The notes under the pieces were generated by a model. The model was not told the origin of the DNA. It was given only the letters and a program-made list of their open reading frames with translations, and did no database searches. Below are positions 34,409-49,400 of a DNA stretch of 64,000 nt, in pieces (the first letter of the stretch is position 1; the number at the start of each line of letters is the position of its first letter). Both the position numbers and the translations under genes were made by a program. Origin of the DNA: Daucus carota subsp. sativus (Eukaryota > Streptophyta > Magnoliopsida > Apiales > Apiaceae); the NCBI RefSeq assembly GCF_001625215.2, contig NC_030389.2, forward strand, positions 45,621,454 to 45,685,453, written 5' to 3'.

Positions 34409-37400
34409 ATAATTACTTGTCAAATTATAAAGGGTGTACAATCATTTGTTTGTAGCAGAACAATTTGGCGGTGAAATAACTTTTAAATAGCTTATATATA
34501 ATTTGTGCACATTTTTTAATAAATTGTATAGCAATTATTATGTGTCACCTAATAAACAAATTAATATAAAAGGGGTTATGTTCTTCTGTAAAATAAAATA
34601 AAAATTGAAGAGAGATGGTCATATTAAAATAATAATTGCGAAGATGTCTAACAATGGGGAAAGTACATAAAGAAATGATATTGGTTGAAGCCTTATGTGC
34701 GAGTGCGAGTTACAATGGACATTGGCAAACCTCTGAAAAGGGGAATGAAGCTCAAACGGGAAGGTGGTAGTTGGAATTGGATTAATTTTAAGTATGAAAG
34801 GTTAAGCATGTTTTGTTTTGTCTACGGTTTACTGGGGCATCATTATCGAGACTGTGAAGTTGTATATGCAAATCCCGGCAAAGTTATCGATAGGGCATAT
34901 GGTGTATGGTTGCGTGCTCCTTCTAAAAATACTAAAAACTAGAATATGGGGGCTAAATGGCTGAGAAATAATCAAGACGGAGGTCAGGCGTGGAATTCTG
35001 GCGAAAAAGATAAGAATGTGAACATGATGTCCGGTGTAGGAGATGCTGCAGCGCGTTTCATGGAAACTGATGGTGTCTTAACGGATATTGAGGGGAAGGA
35101 GATTGGGATACTGGTCAGACAACGTGATCATGGGGATTGTGTCACTAAACAAACTACTGGATTAGCGGATGTCACGGGCGGGAATAATATTCAATATGAA
35201 ATTGTGGTGATTGTAACAAAAAGGAGAGTGGATAATGAGATGGATACGAATAATCAGGAAGAGGAAATTGTTACAGAATATAATAACAGGCCAAAAAACA
35301 TATTAGAGGCGGGTCCTGGACTCCAGGCCCGCCTAGAACAATGAGTCTCTTAGCTTGGAATTGCCGTGGGCTGGGAAACCACGGACTATTGAATTCCTTA
35401 AAATATTACCCAACTGAAAAGGCCCAGCATTATTTTTTTATCTGAGACATTGTGTAACGAAAATAGAATAAAAGAAGTATGTAAGCAAATAAACTACGCT
35501 GAGTACTGTAGTATTGATGTACAGGGTCATAGCGAAGGTTTGGCCCTTTTATGGAGGAACGAAGGAAGCTGCAAAGTCATGGAAGTTACTCTCCATTTCA
35601 TAGATTTTGAGGTGGAAAATAATCAGGTGGGGAGATGGTGGTATACGGGTTTCTACGGGTGTCCCGAACGTCATAGAAGGCGTGTCATGGGAGTTATTAA
35701 GAAGTTTGGCTACTAAATCGAATCTACCATGGTGTGTAATTGGTGATTTCAGTGATATGATGTTTATAGATGAGAAGAGAGGAGGAAGAGAGCATCCTCG
35801 TAATCTTCTTGAGGGTTTTGCAGAAACGGTGTATGATTGTGGATTACACGATCTTGGATTTGTAGGAGAGAAGTTCATGTGGGAGAAGTCTAGGGGGAGT
35901 ATAACTGGATACAAGAGAGACTTGATAGAAGCTTGGCGAACCATGAGTGGCAGCAAATGTTTCTGTCAGCGGAGGTTCAAGTATTGGAGGTAGCCACATC
36001 GGATCACTTACCCCTGTACCTTCATTTAAATAAGCGGATATATGTGCACAAGCAACAACGATTTCATTTTGAAAACATGTGGTTGCGGGAGCAGGATTGC
36101 AGAAATGTGGTTTGTAATGGGTGGGAGATAGGTATAGGTCTGGATATTATAGAGAAAATTCGTATGTGTACTATTAAGTTGCAGGAATGGGGTGGAGGGT
36201 TAAGTAATGAATACAAAATCAAAATTCAAAATTGTAGGATGAAGATGAAGAAGCTGAGATCAAGAAGGCATGTTCAGGGGATTCGAGGGTATAATGCAGC
36301 CAGATGGGAATATTTGAAACTTTTAGATTAGCAAGAAGTTTATTGGAAGCAGAGATCTAAACAATTTTGGTTGCGGGAAGGTGATAAAAACACTCGCTTT
36401 TTTCATAGTTATGCATCGGGTCGACGAAGGAATAATAAAGTTGATAGAATTAAAGATGCATATGGTAATTGGAGGGACACACCAACTGAAATAAGAAAGG
36501 TTATTGAGGGATATTTCTCTGATCTATTTACGGCATCGAATCTGGATGGCAAGCTCTCAACTAGGGAGGAAGTGGCAAAATTATCAGAAGCGGACAACGA
36601 AAATCTGATAGCAGAGGTAACTTATGAGGAAGTTAAGCATGCAGTTTTTGCTATGCACCCTGAAAAGGCACCTGGTCCGGATGGATTGAACCCGGCTCTT
36701 TTTCAAGTTTTCTGGAATATAGTGGCGGCTGATGTGGTTAATTTTTGTCGTAATTTTATGAGTACAGGAGGCTTGCCTGAGGGAGTAAATAATTCGCTGG
36801 TATGTTTGATTCCAAAGATTAAGAAGCCTCAAACAATGGGGGATCTCCATGCAATATCTTTGTGTAATGTGCTTGTGAGAATTCTATCTAAAGTTATGAC
36901 AAGATTGAAGGCGTGTCTGCCATCTATTATTTCGGATAAACAAAGCGCTTTCATTGAGGGTCGTTTGCTTACGGATAATGCTTTAATAGCGTTTGAGATT
37001 AACCATTATATGAAACGTCGTACACAAGGGAATAATGGAGTTGCATGTTTGAAGTTGGATATTTCGAAGGCTTATGATCGGTTGGAGTGGGCATTTATTC
37101 GAAATAGGTTGGAGAGATTTGGTTTCCATCATGTCCGGGTTCATCGAATCATGTCGTTCATTTGCTCGGTATCTTACAACTTTCTTCACAATGGAGAACA
37201 ATTCAGGTATGTTATGCCAGGTCGAGGAGTTAGGCAGGGAGATCCAATATCTCCCTATATATGTATCATGTGCACTGAAGGTTTGAGCTCTATTATACGT
37301 AGAAGTGAAGAAGTTGGTTTAATTCATCGGTGTCGTATTGCCAAGTGACGCAACACAATGACAAGAATAAGGTTATAATAACAAGATTATGATAAGAACA

Positions 37401-40400
37401 ATAAGAACAGTGATTAATACCCTTGGGAGATTGAACCGCAGAACAATCTCTACCCCAAGCTATCCCCAAATTGATACATTATCAATATTCAGAGAAAAGT
37501 TTTATATATATAATCAAAGTCTGCCTTCATAAGAAGCTGATACAGGGGTATATATAGGTTGTTTACAAACCCAAACAGCTGGGTAAAATAATAGTGCAGC
37601 TCCCAACTACTTATTAAAGGTTCTAGCTGTAGCTACTAAGAACTAGATGATACAAAGTCAAGTACACAATTGAAATAATACTACTGATAATAACTTTCCC
37701 CACTGTTAAGTCAAGATTAAACTCAAACAGGATACACACTGACAAACATGATACACACTGATTCCTATCAACTCTCCCCGACTAGGAAAAGTTTGGCTCT
37801 GTCGAACTGAACTGTGTGTAATGCTCAAAAAGATCAGGAGCAAGACGCTGAAAATCTGTAGCACTAATCCATGTACGCTCATCATCTGACCTGTTACTCC
37901 AGTGAACTAAGTACTGTCGAAAACCACCACGCCGTGTTGGCATAAATCTCTCATCTAGAACATCAACAGGCACATCTACTGTTGGCTGTGCTGAAACATA
38001 GGGAGGTGTAGGTGGTACAAGTAGTGGAGGATTAGATATAGGCTGAGTGGGGCTAGAAGGCATAGGAACACTAATAGGTGAAGAAGGTGAAGAAATATCA
38101 GAGGTTCCATGAAAAGGAGTAAGATCTTCTACATTAAATACAGGGCCAATAGTCATATCAGTCGGAAGATCTAACTCATAAGCATTAGTACCAACCCTCT
38201 TTCGAATTCGAAAAGGACCCATCCTCTTAGCATGCACTTTCTTCCAAGCACCGGGAGGTAGCCTCTCTGTGCGGTGTCGTAGCATAACATGATCACCTTC
38301 ATTATACTCTCGAAACCTGCGATGAACATCTGCAGCAGACTTATAATTTTCATTGCTTAAATTAATTTTCTGTCGTATCTCAGCATGCAACTTATGAATG
38401 TGATGTGCAAATGACTCTACAGACTCGCTAGACCTATATGCAGGGGGGAAGGGGAACCAAATCTATGGGTTTCCTTGGCTGACGACCAATGTAAGCCTGA
38501 AAAGGACTGACTCCTGTAGACCTTTTAACAGAGCTATTATACGCAAACTCGGCCGTAGGTAAAACCCTATCCCATGAAGACACATGTTCACCTACAAGAC
38601 ACCTAATTAAATCACCTAGACTCCTATTAACAACCTCAGTCTGTCCATCGGTCTGGGGATGATAGGCTGTAGAGAACTTAAGACTAGTACCGAGTAATTT
38701 CCATAGAGTCCTCCAGAAATAACTCACAAACTTAACATCTCTGTCAGATACTATACTCAAGGGAACACCATGTATCCTCACTATCTCACTAAAGAAGATC
38801 GAGGCAATATGAGAAGCATTGTCAGTCTTACTGCACGGAATAAAATGAGCCATCTTAGTGAAACGATCAACTACAACAAAGACAGAATCATGACTCTTAT
38901 GAGTCCTGGGCAATCCTAAAACAAAGTCCATGCTAACATCTTCCCAAGGAACATGGGGAACTGGAAGAGGAGTGTATAAACCCGTATTTTGTTTCCTACC
39001 CTTAGCCGTTTGGCAAGTACGACACTCTGCGACTATACGAGCAACATCCCTCTTCAAACTAGGCCAAAAGAACCTATCCTCAACAATAGCAATGGTCTTA
39101 TCTCGACCAAAGTGACCAGCTAACCCCCCCGCATGTAACTCTCTCACGAGATACTCTCTCAAGGATGTATTAGGAATACACAAATGGATCCCGCGAAATA
39201 AGTATCCATCGTGAATACAATAATCCCTGGAAGGTGGTGAACTAGGATCTTGTAAGCTAGCATAAATCGGTCCAAAGTCGTGACACGAAGGATAGTCCTG
39301 AATCATATGTGTGAACCCTACGACCTCGACACTCATAGTGTTAAGAATAAGGGTCACTCTACTAAGTGCGTCAGCAACTTTATTCTCGGTACCTTTGCAA
39401 TGTCTGAGTACAAAGGTGTACTCCTGAACAAACTCAAACCACTTGGCGTGTCTATGGTTTAACTTTTTCTGGGAGTTGATATATTGAAGCGCCTGGTGAT
39501 CAGAATAAAGAACAAACTCCTTGGGCAACAGATAATGCCGCCAATACCTAAGCGCTTGAACTACAGCATAAAACTCCCTATCATAGGTGGTATACTTCTT
39601 CTTGGCCTCGTTAAGCTTTTCACTGAAAAAAGCTATAGGATGGCCACCTTGACTTAACACTCCACCTATTCCCACTCCCGAAGCATCACATGTGACCTCA
39701 AACACCTTACCAAAATCTGGTAAAACGAGAACTGGAGCATGGATCAACCTCTCCTTAATCTCAGCAAAGGCTTTCACAACCGATTTAGACCACACAAACT
39801 CCCCTTTCTTCATACTATCAGTGATGGGAGCCATGATGGTACTGAAACCCCTAATGAACCGCCTATAGAATGTAGCTAATCCATGAAAACTACGGACCTC
39901 ATGGATAGTCGAAGGCTCTGGCCATTCTCGAATAGCCTTTACCTTCTCTGGGTCTGCAGAAACTCCATCCTTGGAGACTACAAATCCAAGGAATATGACT
40001 GAATGCTGCACAAAAGAGCACTTTTTCAAGTTCACATACAACTTCTCATTTAAGAGAAGTGTTAGAACCTGATGCAAGTGTGACAAGTGCTCCTCCCGTG
40101 TGGGACTGTAGATGAGAATATCATCAAAATACACTACAACGAATCTGCCAATAACCGGACGAAGCACTTGGTTCATGACTCTCATGAATATGCTGGGCGC
40201 ATTGGATAGCCCAGAAGGCAGAACTAACCATTCATAAAGTCCATCGGCCGTCTTAAAGGCAGTTTTCCATTCATCTCCTTCCCTAACACGAATCTGATGA
40301 TATCCACTCCGTAAGTCAATCTTAGTAAAATACTGAGCTCCAACAATCATGTCTAACATGTCATCAAGTCTAGGAATGGGAAACCTATACTTGACAGTGA

Positions 40401-43400
40401 TCTTGTTGATAGCTCGACTATCGCAACACATCCTTAGACTACCATCAGCCTTAGGTGTGAACAAGGCTGGTACTGCACATGGGCTAAGACTCTCTCGCAC
40501 AAATCCTTTCCTAAGCAATTCATCTACTTGGCGCCTCATCTCAATCTGCTCAGAAGGATTCATCCTATAGTGTGGTAGGTTAGGTAAAGAGGATCCGGGG
40601 ATAAAGTCTATAGCATGCTGGATATCTCTGAGAGGTGGCAATCCCTCAGGCAGCTCACTGGGCATGATATTAACAAATTCATCAAGAATTTGTTGAACAT
40701 CACTAGGAATCTCAATACCGCTCAGTTCATGAATGTCTCTCGCCTCTCTTGCAACTAGCATGTACACAACCTTTGACTCTAAAGCACATGTTTCGAATTC
40801 CTTCCTCTTCAAAAAATGAAGAGATTTAATCGGTTGTGTAGGAATGCTATTTGCCTTTGCATCGCTTTTAACAGTCTCACGTGGTCTACTAGGAAGCAAT
40901 GTGATCTTCTTCCCATTGTGTGTAAACACATATGTGTTATGTCTACCATAGTGAGTCACACTACGGTCATACAACCAAGGTCGTCCTAAAAGAATATGGG
41001 AAACATCCATGGGGAAGACATCGCACCATATACTCTCCTCGTAGCCCTCGAGATGGATCGGAACAAGACACCTGTGTGTCACAGGAATAGATGTCTTGTT
41101 GACCCAAGCTACACTATAAGGATGAGGATGTGGTTCTACTTTTAACTTTGATCGCGCAACTGCAGATTGTGCAACCACATTTAAACAACTCCCCCCGTCG
41201 ATAATGACCTTTGACGTTACTCCGTCAACTCTACTAAAGGTGTGAAATATGGAAGTCCTCTTCCAATCATCCTCTTTCGAGTTGGTAAACAAGCATCGCA
41301 TAACACCTACATGCCTTTCTGTCTCCTCTAGGTCTCGCAAAGCATCCTCATCATCGGTGTTATGGGCTCTCTCTAGGTCACCCTCGAACAACTCATCATC
41401 CTCTCCATAGTTCTCAAGAAGATTTAATCTTTTCTTTGGACACTCGAAAGACTTATGTCCGGGCTCGTGACACGTAAAACATGTCTCCGTGTTTCTAACT
41501 CGAGAGGACGACCCTGGAGTCTGAGCTCTCGTAGGGTCTCTATTAGGAACACTCGTACTACTACTAGCTCCTTGAGATGTGGGGATAGTCCGACTCTGTG
41601 GTAGAGCTCGACTCATAGGCTGCCTCGAATAGGATAGCCCTCTCTGTTGGGAGAATTCCTTGAGTCGATACTCATGCTCTAATGCGACCTGAAAAACGTC
41701 ATCAATAGTGTTGATTTGAGTATTCATCATTTGTCGTTTGAGCTCGGGTCGTAACCCATTTTTGAATTTAATGATGCTCATACGAGCACTCTCTTTAAGC
41801 TCGCACCTTTGAATCAACTCCCTGTACTTGCCGATATACTCAGCAACAGACCAACTACCCTGAGTTAGGTTATCAAACTGCTCCATTAACCTATCTCTAT
41901 GCCCTAGAGGTAGATAATACTGAGTTAAGCGCATCTTCATCTCAGCCCAATGCCTAACCGGAGGCTGCCTCGTACGCTCTAGGTCTCTCTCAACACTACC
42001 CCAAAAGATTTTAGCTTGCTTTACAAGCTTCATCTTGGCGAATCTGACCATACGCTCGTCACTCATCATATGCCAATCAAAGAATTTGTCCATACTAGAT
42101 AACCAATCAGAGAAAACATCGGGATCAAATCTCCCATCAAACTCTGGGGCATCTATCTTAATTTTGAGCACATCATCTCTTCCCTCATACCTATCATGAT
42201 TTCTATAATTACGGTATCCCTCGTCTCGACGCTCATTATAATCATAATGATCGTCATATTCAGGTGGATCGTTCCTATAGTTGTCATGATGTCTAGGGGG
42301 TTCCCTTTGATTTCTACCTCCCCCGTGTCCTCCCATATGTCGAGGAATAATAGCCTCAACATTTTGACGTCGAGGTGGAACTATATCTCTATGGACATCG
42401 TCACTTAAGCTATCAAACTTATCATTCATAGACATTGTGAGGACTTGGATACTCTGCAACAATTGAGCTAAAGTTGGCTCAGGAGGTTCATGAGGTGGGT
42501 CTTGTGAGTTGTTATCGGTTCCGCTACGAGTGATGACCATGATATGACTAAATGCACAGCTGAGATATGATAGAAATTTAACGTAAACAACTATATTATA
42601 GTCGACCACTAATGCTATCACTGGTTCTGGAAATATAATAAAGAAGACATGTATATGCAACTAACATGGAATATTGTGCAAACTAAGCAAATGAAGTCAT
42701 GCAAATGTAAAAGAAGGCTAAATACCAAACTGTGAATTAAAATTCCCAACACATGAATATTTAGTCCTAGAATTAAAATGTAAATCTCTCTCTGTTTTTT
42801 TTTTTTTTTTTAAATCAACCAAACTGATATTAGATGCAGCGGGTGGGTATGTAGAAAAACTCAGAATATGAACATGGTTACATTAGCAGGAACATGGAAA
42901 ACGAAATGGATTGTTGGTTTTGAAATTAAAAGATCAGGCTGATTGTGATGTTAAGAACAGGCAGGCCTCTATAACAAGCATGATTAAGAATATTAGGATG
43001 TCCTGACAGGGGTATAGGTTACCTCCCTCGTTTCGCTACAGCACAACAGTGGACGCGTAGTGAAATGAACAGCCATGTAATAAATTTCTGTTGCAAGATG
43101 ACAGTGACAACTTCAGTGATTTCCTTTGCTTTCCTTAGATATGTTATCTCCTTCCAGCTTCTCTCTATTTCTTCCTTGACATTTTATTTCTTTTAGCAGA
43201 GAGGAATGGTGTACAGGGACTGAAATTTGGTTTCTAGATTATGTAGAAATGGTCAGGTTTTGGACGGAAATCAGGGTGAATATGGCAGCTGATGAACAGT
43301 AACAGTAGGATGAACTCTAACAATGATAACAACCAGAATTTTAGCTCTGGTGCCAATTTGACGCAGCACAATGACAAGAATAAGGTTATAATAACAAGAT

Positions 43401-46400
43401 TATGATAAGAACAATAAGAACAGTGATTAATACCCTTGGGAGATTGAACCGCAGAACAATCTCTACCCCAAGCTATCCCCAAATTGATATATTATCAATA
43501 TTCAGAGAAAAGTTTTATATATATAATCAAAGTCTGCCTTCATAAGAAGCTGATACAGGGGTATATATAGGCTGTTTACAAACCCAAACAGCTGGGTAAA
43601 ATAATAGTGCAGCTCCCAACTACTTATTAAAGGTTCTAGCTGTAGCTACTAAGAACTAGATGATACAAAGTCAAGTACACAATTGAAATAATACTACTGA
43701 TAATAACTTTCCCCACTGTTAAGTCAAGATTAAACTCAAACAGGATACACACTGACAAACATGATACACACTGATTCCTATCACCAAGGGTGCACCAGCA
43801 ATCTCGCATCTACTGTTTGCGGATGATTGTTATCTATTTTTCAAGGCAAACAAAGCAGAACTGGTGTTATGAGGCGTATTTTGGATCGATATGCAGAAAT
43901 ATCGGGTTAAATCATCAATTTTAATAAGTCTGTTGTGACATTCTCAACTAATACAAGAAGAGAGGCTCGGGGGGGGGGGGGGGGGTTGTGAGCAGCTGGG
44001 AGTGCAGGAAAAGGAAGACCCGGGGAAATATTTGGGCATGCCAATGAAGATAGGAAGAAGGAAAAGGTCAGTATTCAATTTTCTTCTGGATCAAGTGGAG
44101 AAGAAATTACAGACCTGGAGTGTCCAAAACATCTCGAAAGCTGGTAAGGTACCATTACTAAAGTCAGCCGCTCAATCTATTCCGAACTTCTAGATGAATT
44201 TATTGTTGATCCCTTTGGATATTTGTGACAAAATTAAGAAAAAAATGAATGCTTATTGGTGGGGGAGTGGTCATGGTCAGAAGGGAATTAAGTGGATGGC
44301 GTGGGATCGTTTGTGTGAGGTGAAAGGAGAGGGTTTAAGATTTAAAAATTTGAGGGATTTTAATATAGCTATGCTAGCTAAGCAAGCGTGGAGACTAATG
44401 AATGGCGCAAACCCTCTGGTGACTATTATAATGAAAGCGCTCGGTACTACGCTAACAATGATTTTATAGAAGCAAACCTGGGCTACAAACCTAGACAACC
44501 CAAGATGTGGTGAAACAAGGTAGAAAAAGGATAGGGGATGGGAGGAACACAAGAATATGGAAAGTCCCGTGGTTACCGTGTCCAGACTGGGAGCGAGTAC
44601 AGGAGGACCAACATCAGAAAATTTCAATAGGTACGCCGATGAAAAAGTGGTGTAAACCTCCTCCGGGTTGGGTGAAAGTTAATGTGGATGCGGCTTGTAA
44701 TCCTGGGGCTGATCATATAGGTGTTGGCTGTGTAGTTCGTGATGAAGGTCATTATTTCAGAGCTAGAATAAATAGCACTCCTGGACGCATGCAAGCTAGG
44801 GAAGCGGAGACATTGAGTTTTAAGGAAGCCTTAACATGGATGAAAGGTTGGAGAACAACTCGTATCTTTGAAATGGATGCAAAATTGGTGGTAGAAGCAG
44901 TACATGGGCCTCGGAAGAACTCTAACTTTCATGTTATTATAGAAGATTGTATTGAGATTCTTAAGCATTTTGAGGAAGTGCTGGTGTCTTTTGACCGTAG
45001 ATTTGCGAATAGAGTAGCGCATATGTTAGCTCAGGCTACTCATTCCATGCCATGTCTTGTGGAGTGGGATCACACTGCTCCAGAATTTATTTGTAACCTC
45101 ATTGATGAAGAGAGTTAATATATGCAAGTGCGTATTTTTCAAAAAACAAAAAAAAAAAAATTCTAAAATATCTTAAACCAAACATATTACATTCATTTTC
45201 ATGATAAACCAGACACATGGAGTGAGAAATTAGGTTTCAACCCATACCATCCTAATTCATACCACTTCAAGTACCAACAACCCTTTATGGGGTTGAATTA
45301 AAAAACTAATACATATCAGACTTTCAATAGTTTATCCCATAATATTAATCACCAAAGGGTCATAATATATATTGATTACTATATACACCCTCTTTTTCGC
45401 AGCTCCGTTTAAGTATTTAAGAGCTAACCTTATTTTCTCTGTATAATAAATATGAGTCGACCAACTTGTTTAGCGAAAATAACAAGTCCACCAACTTGCT
45501 ATAATGAAATTTAATTCATCTTTTGCAACTCGGTGTCATATTCATCCAACAAAATGCAACAATCTTTATGTTGATTTAGACTATTGGCGATGAGACCACG
45601 GATTACTGCCTAGAGGGGGAGGATCTGCGTTTCAATTACCCTAATTATATTTTACTTCTTAGTTTTAAGGTCTTTCTTACCTTGATAAAGCTCTTCATAG
45701 TGAACCATGGCATCTTTCTCTTAGATAATCGATATAACTAGGCTGTGTGCACTATTGACAAAGACAAATTGCTTTTACAACGAGCAAGTAGCAAAGTGTT
45801 TGTGCAACTTACTTATAAGAAGCTGAGAAGTGACAAAACCGTAACTTGCAACATATTTTAATTAGAAGTGTCTGAAACCAAGTTGTGTTATCATTCACAA
45901 GGTTAAGTAGGATAATTTGTAAATGTATTATTTTACACATACTTAATTATTATAAGTGGAAAAAAAATGCCAGAAAAGCAACACTACATGATATATGATA
46001 AGAAGAGACAACTGCAAAATTAGATCAGTCAATATGAGCTGAATGCAGAAAACAAGAAAACAAAAAATAAAACTACTATACCATGAAAGCACTCTCTAAC
46101 TTCTCCGGCCATAAGAACAATATCACCACTTCGTAGAAACATGGCTATAGGCTCATCCTCTCTAGACTTTCCTCCAAGAAGGAAAATCGCTTTGCATCCT
46201 AAGCTGAAGATATACATAATAAGTCAAGCCATGTGTTCTGTTTTTTGCACTAGATTAAAAAGTTAGATAGACAAGTGACCCAAGCAAAATACCTCATGCT
46301 TACAATAGGTTTGCTCCAATCTGCCTCCATGTCATCGAGGTGGCCACCCAGCATGTCCCCTAATAAAAAAGGTTTATTACATCTATACTATTATATGATA

Positions 46401-49400
46401 CGCGAACATAGAGATAATTTGTAGTAGAGTTTGGCTACATAATTTTGGTCATTTCTAAATTACCCTTTTCTCTATCTTTTAGGAAAAACAAATATAAATA
46501 ATGAGAGACAGACCAACATGTCTCTTCTTAATTATAACGTATTTATCTCGAAAACAAACACGAACCATCATGTAACTCTTCTTACCTCCAACGTGTTCTA
46601 CTCCAAGACAAATACGAACCATCATGTAACTCTTCTTAAGTCTAAACAGGAAGCCAATATAAGATAAATAATATATTTTTTTTCCGTACAAATAAAAAAA
46701 ATGTGAAAATATAATTTAAAATTAATCAAAAAAAAATCACATATTAATATTCGAAAAACATTTGGAAAAAAATAATAAAAATGTTCATTGTTTATACTAC
46801 CGATTTACAATAGAAAAAACACATTGTAAAAACTAAATTTCTAAGAGAGATATAATCAATCTATTAATATAAATTAATCAAACTTCAACTCATTACCATA
46901 AATTCCCTATTCAAACTAATTATGGGCATCCAACAATACTAAAACACTAATGAAATGAAGTTAAAAATTAAATATAAATAATAACTTCAGAACTATATAA
47001 TCGCCCGTGCGTCACCTCATTGAAAAGGTATATTACATATCATAGTAATCTATCATTTAAACATATATTTAAGAGGTAATTGCATTTTACACCTTCAAAA
47101 ACAAATTTATAGCAGAACTTTAAAAATGCAAACTGCACCCTGTAACTTTCTCCCGTGCAATCACTTAACACCCTTTTCATCAATTTTTCGTTAAAATTTG
47201 TTTTTGCCGTTAAATAATGAATGGCAAAAACTAGAATTTCAGTATTTTATTAGTAAAGAGTAATTTTTAAATTACATTAATAATTGAAACTTTTAGCATG
47301 ATATATAAATTAGAATTTTACATGATTTTAAAATATATTTATCAAATTATTTTTATATTTGAACTTTTAAATTGTAATATATAATTATAACAAGTAATCA
47401 AATTTAACTTATGAATTATGAACATCTATAGAATGTAGTTTTAAATTAAACTTGATATTTTTTTCGTTTAATGTGTACATATTTAGAGAAGGAAATTCAA
47501 AGTCGACAGTTGGAAAGTTACCTAAAGTCGTATGCAATTGGTATAGGAAAGTTTGATGCTCTTTTCGTAATAATAGAATCTAGTCCTTTGAATTTACAAA
47601 AATAACCTTTATTTTGTATAGAAATATGCCTTAACTCTAGGTAATTAACTAAGAGTAACTTTAAAGCCATCAAACCCATATATTTATATATCAAGCTAAG
47701 AATTTCAAGTACTAATATAATTTTAAAATTACTTTTTATAAATGAAACACTGAAATTTCATTTTTCCCTTCACTATTTAACAAGAAAAACAAAAGTTAAT
47801 GCAAAAGTAACGGAAGGGATGCTAAATGACTGGCAGGTGAAAGTTATACGGTGCAATTTGCGTTTTTTAAAATTCTGCTACACATTGGTTTTTGAACGGA
47901 AGTTGTGGGGTGTAAAATGCAATTACCTCCATATTCAATTAGGAACCTAATAACATTAAAGAATACCTGCTCCAAAGTAATTAACTATTGCAGCTTCAGG
48001 CTGAAATTCTTCTCCCAATGACATAGAAGGAGCTGCCATCTTTTTAGCCAGTTCAGAAAGTAAATCAGGGATCTTGTTATGAGGAAGATCAACATTGTAA
48101 CTCCGCTGCATACGAAAATTCTTAGTTTTTCTTCTTACAAATGAAAACTGAGGTCCAGAATTCACATTCACGAAGAAAAGATAAAAAAAAATGAAGCATG
48201 TTCTTAGCATATCATAATGAGATATTATGTCTTGGATTAGGCTATATAATGAGCACATCAGTTTGCACAAACAAAAAAAAAACCAAAATACTGGCAATGA
48301 GAGGGTAGAGCTAGACCATGACATTGCTCAAGTAAGTGCTATATATTCTCCTGACTATATCTGAAAACCCCTATAGCATTTTTTTGCTTGGATACGGCAG
48401 ATGCATAAATTATGACAATTTAGAGAGGGATGGGCCACTAAGTATATGCGGGGTGTACAACCACCTTTTCACCAATTAAACTAGCTGAATCATCCTCTAA
48501 TAAAAACTAGATAATATATTTTCACACCGACAGTATAAATACCCCTTCTTCATGAATATTATAGCACAAGAAAGAAGGTCTGATGCACGTAAAGATAGCA
48601 AAAGTTAAGACAAACAAACCTAGGGTGCAACTCAAATCACTATCCCAAGTTTAAATCCCTAAACTGAGAATAATCAATTCCAATTCATATGTATCTCGAA
48701 GCTACGATGCTATGTGGAGATTAAATCATTATATAGAAATAAAATATCTAATGGACCAAGGCACATTAACAATCGGCCTTTGTTATAAATAAATGAACTA
48801 CTTGACTCATAAACTACTAGCCCCACATATAATTAAATATACAACTAACTAATTTCCAAAGACTAAACAGCATTAAACTATTTACTAATAGAAAAAAAGA
48901 CTCCATTTATTTTCCTTCTCGTTTCTATTCATTCCCCCCTTAGAGAAAACTCGAGCACAGGTTTTGTAGAAGGCAAGAACCATATAAAACTGAACTGGAC
49001 TGAAACAAAAATGTTACGGTTTTCTTAAAAAAAAGTTGAGATGCAAAATTCCACCGACTAGCAAGCGAAGGAGGTGCAACCCAGTGTTCTGGAATGATAA
49101 CCTCGATATGGTCAACTTCAATAAGATCACCAACCACTTTATATTCCTCGACAATTTGGAAATAGTCATTTTGTGGCCTGGTTTCCAGTACTCGATCCTC
49201 ACCAACCTCTTTATCCTCAACTTCTTTAACATCATCAAATGGATCTTCAATTTCTATATTTATATCATCAACACACCCAGATTCCCTTGTGATTTCATCC
49301 CCTTTGACTACTTTCCATTCTCCAAATATATAATGTTTGAACTTAAGATGTACAAGTTTCTTCTTCATTTGCATGTTAATAATTTCTTCTCCCAACACAA

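Larger units (their letters stand above)
37346..43783 (-). mobile_element. Complete Ty3/gypsy chromovirus, young insertion
   Basis: A 6438-bp element with LTRs at 37346-37770 and 43359-43783. The flanks 37341-37345 and 43784-43788 are both CCAAG, a 5-bp target duplication. The coding strand is minus. Next to the 5' LTR (43359) the minus strand reads TTGGCACCAGAGC, a primer-binding site resembling that for initiator Met-tRNA. Next to the 3' LTR it reads GGGGAGAGT, a polypurine tract. Gag, protease, RT, RNase H, integrase and a chromodomain-like end appear in Ty3 order. Comparing the LTRs by eye I find three differences, all transitions, in 425 bp, which indicates a recent insertion. It is inserted in the reverse transcriptase of a LINE, within ALKBH1 intron 6. 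Confidence 0.93.
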
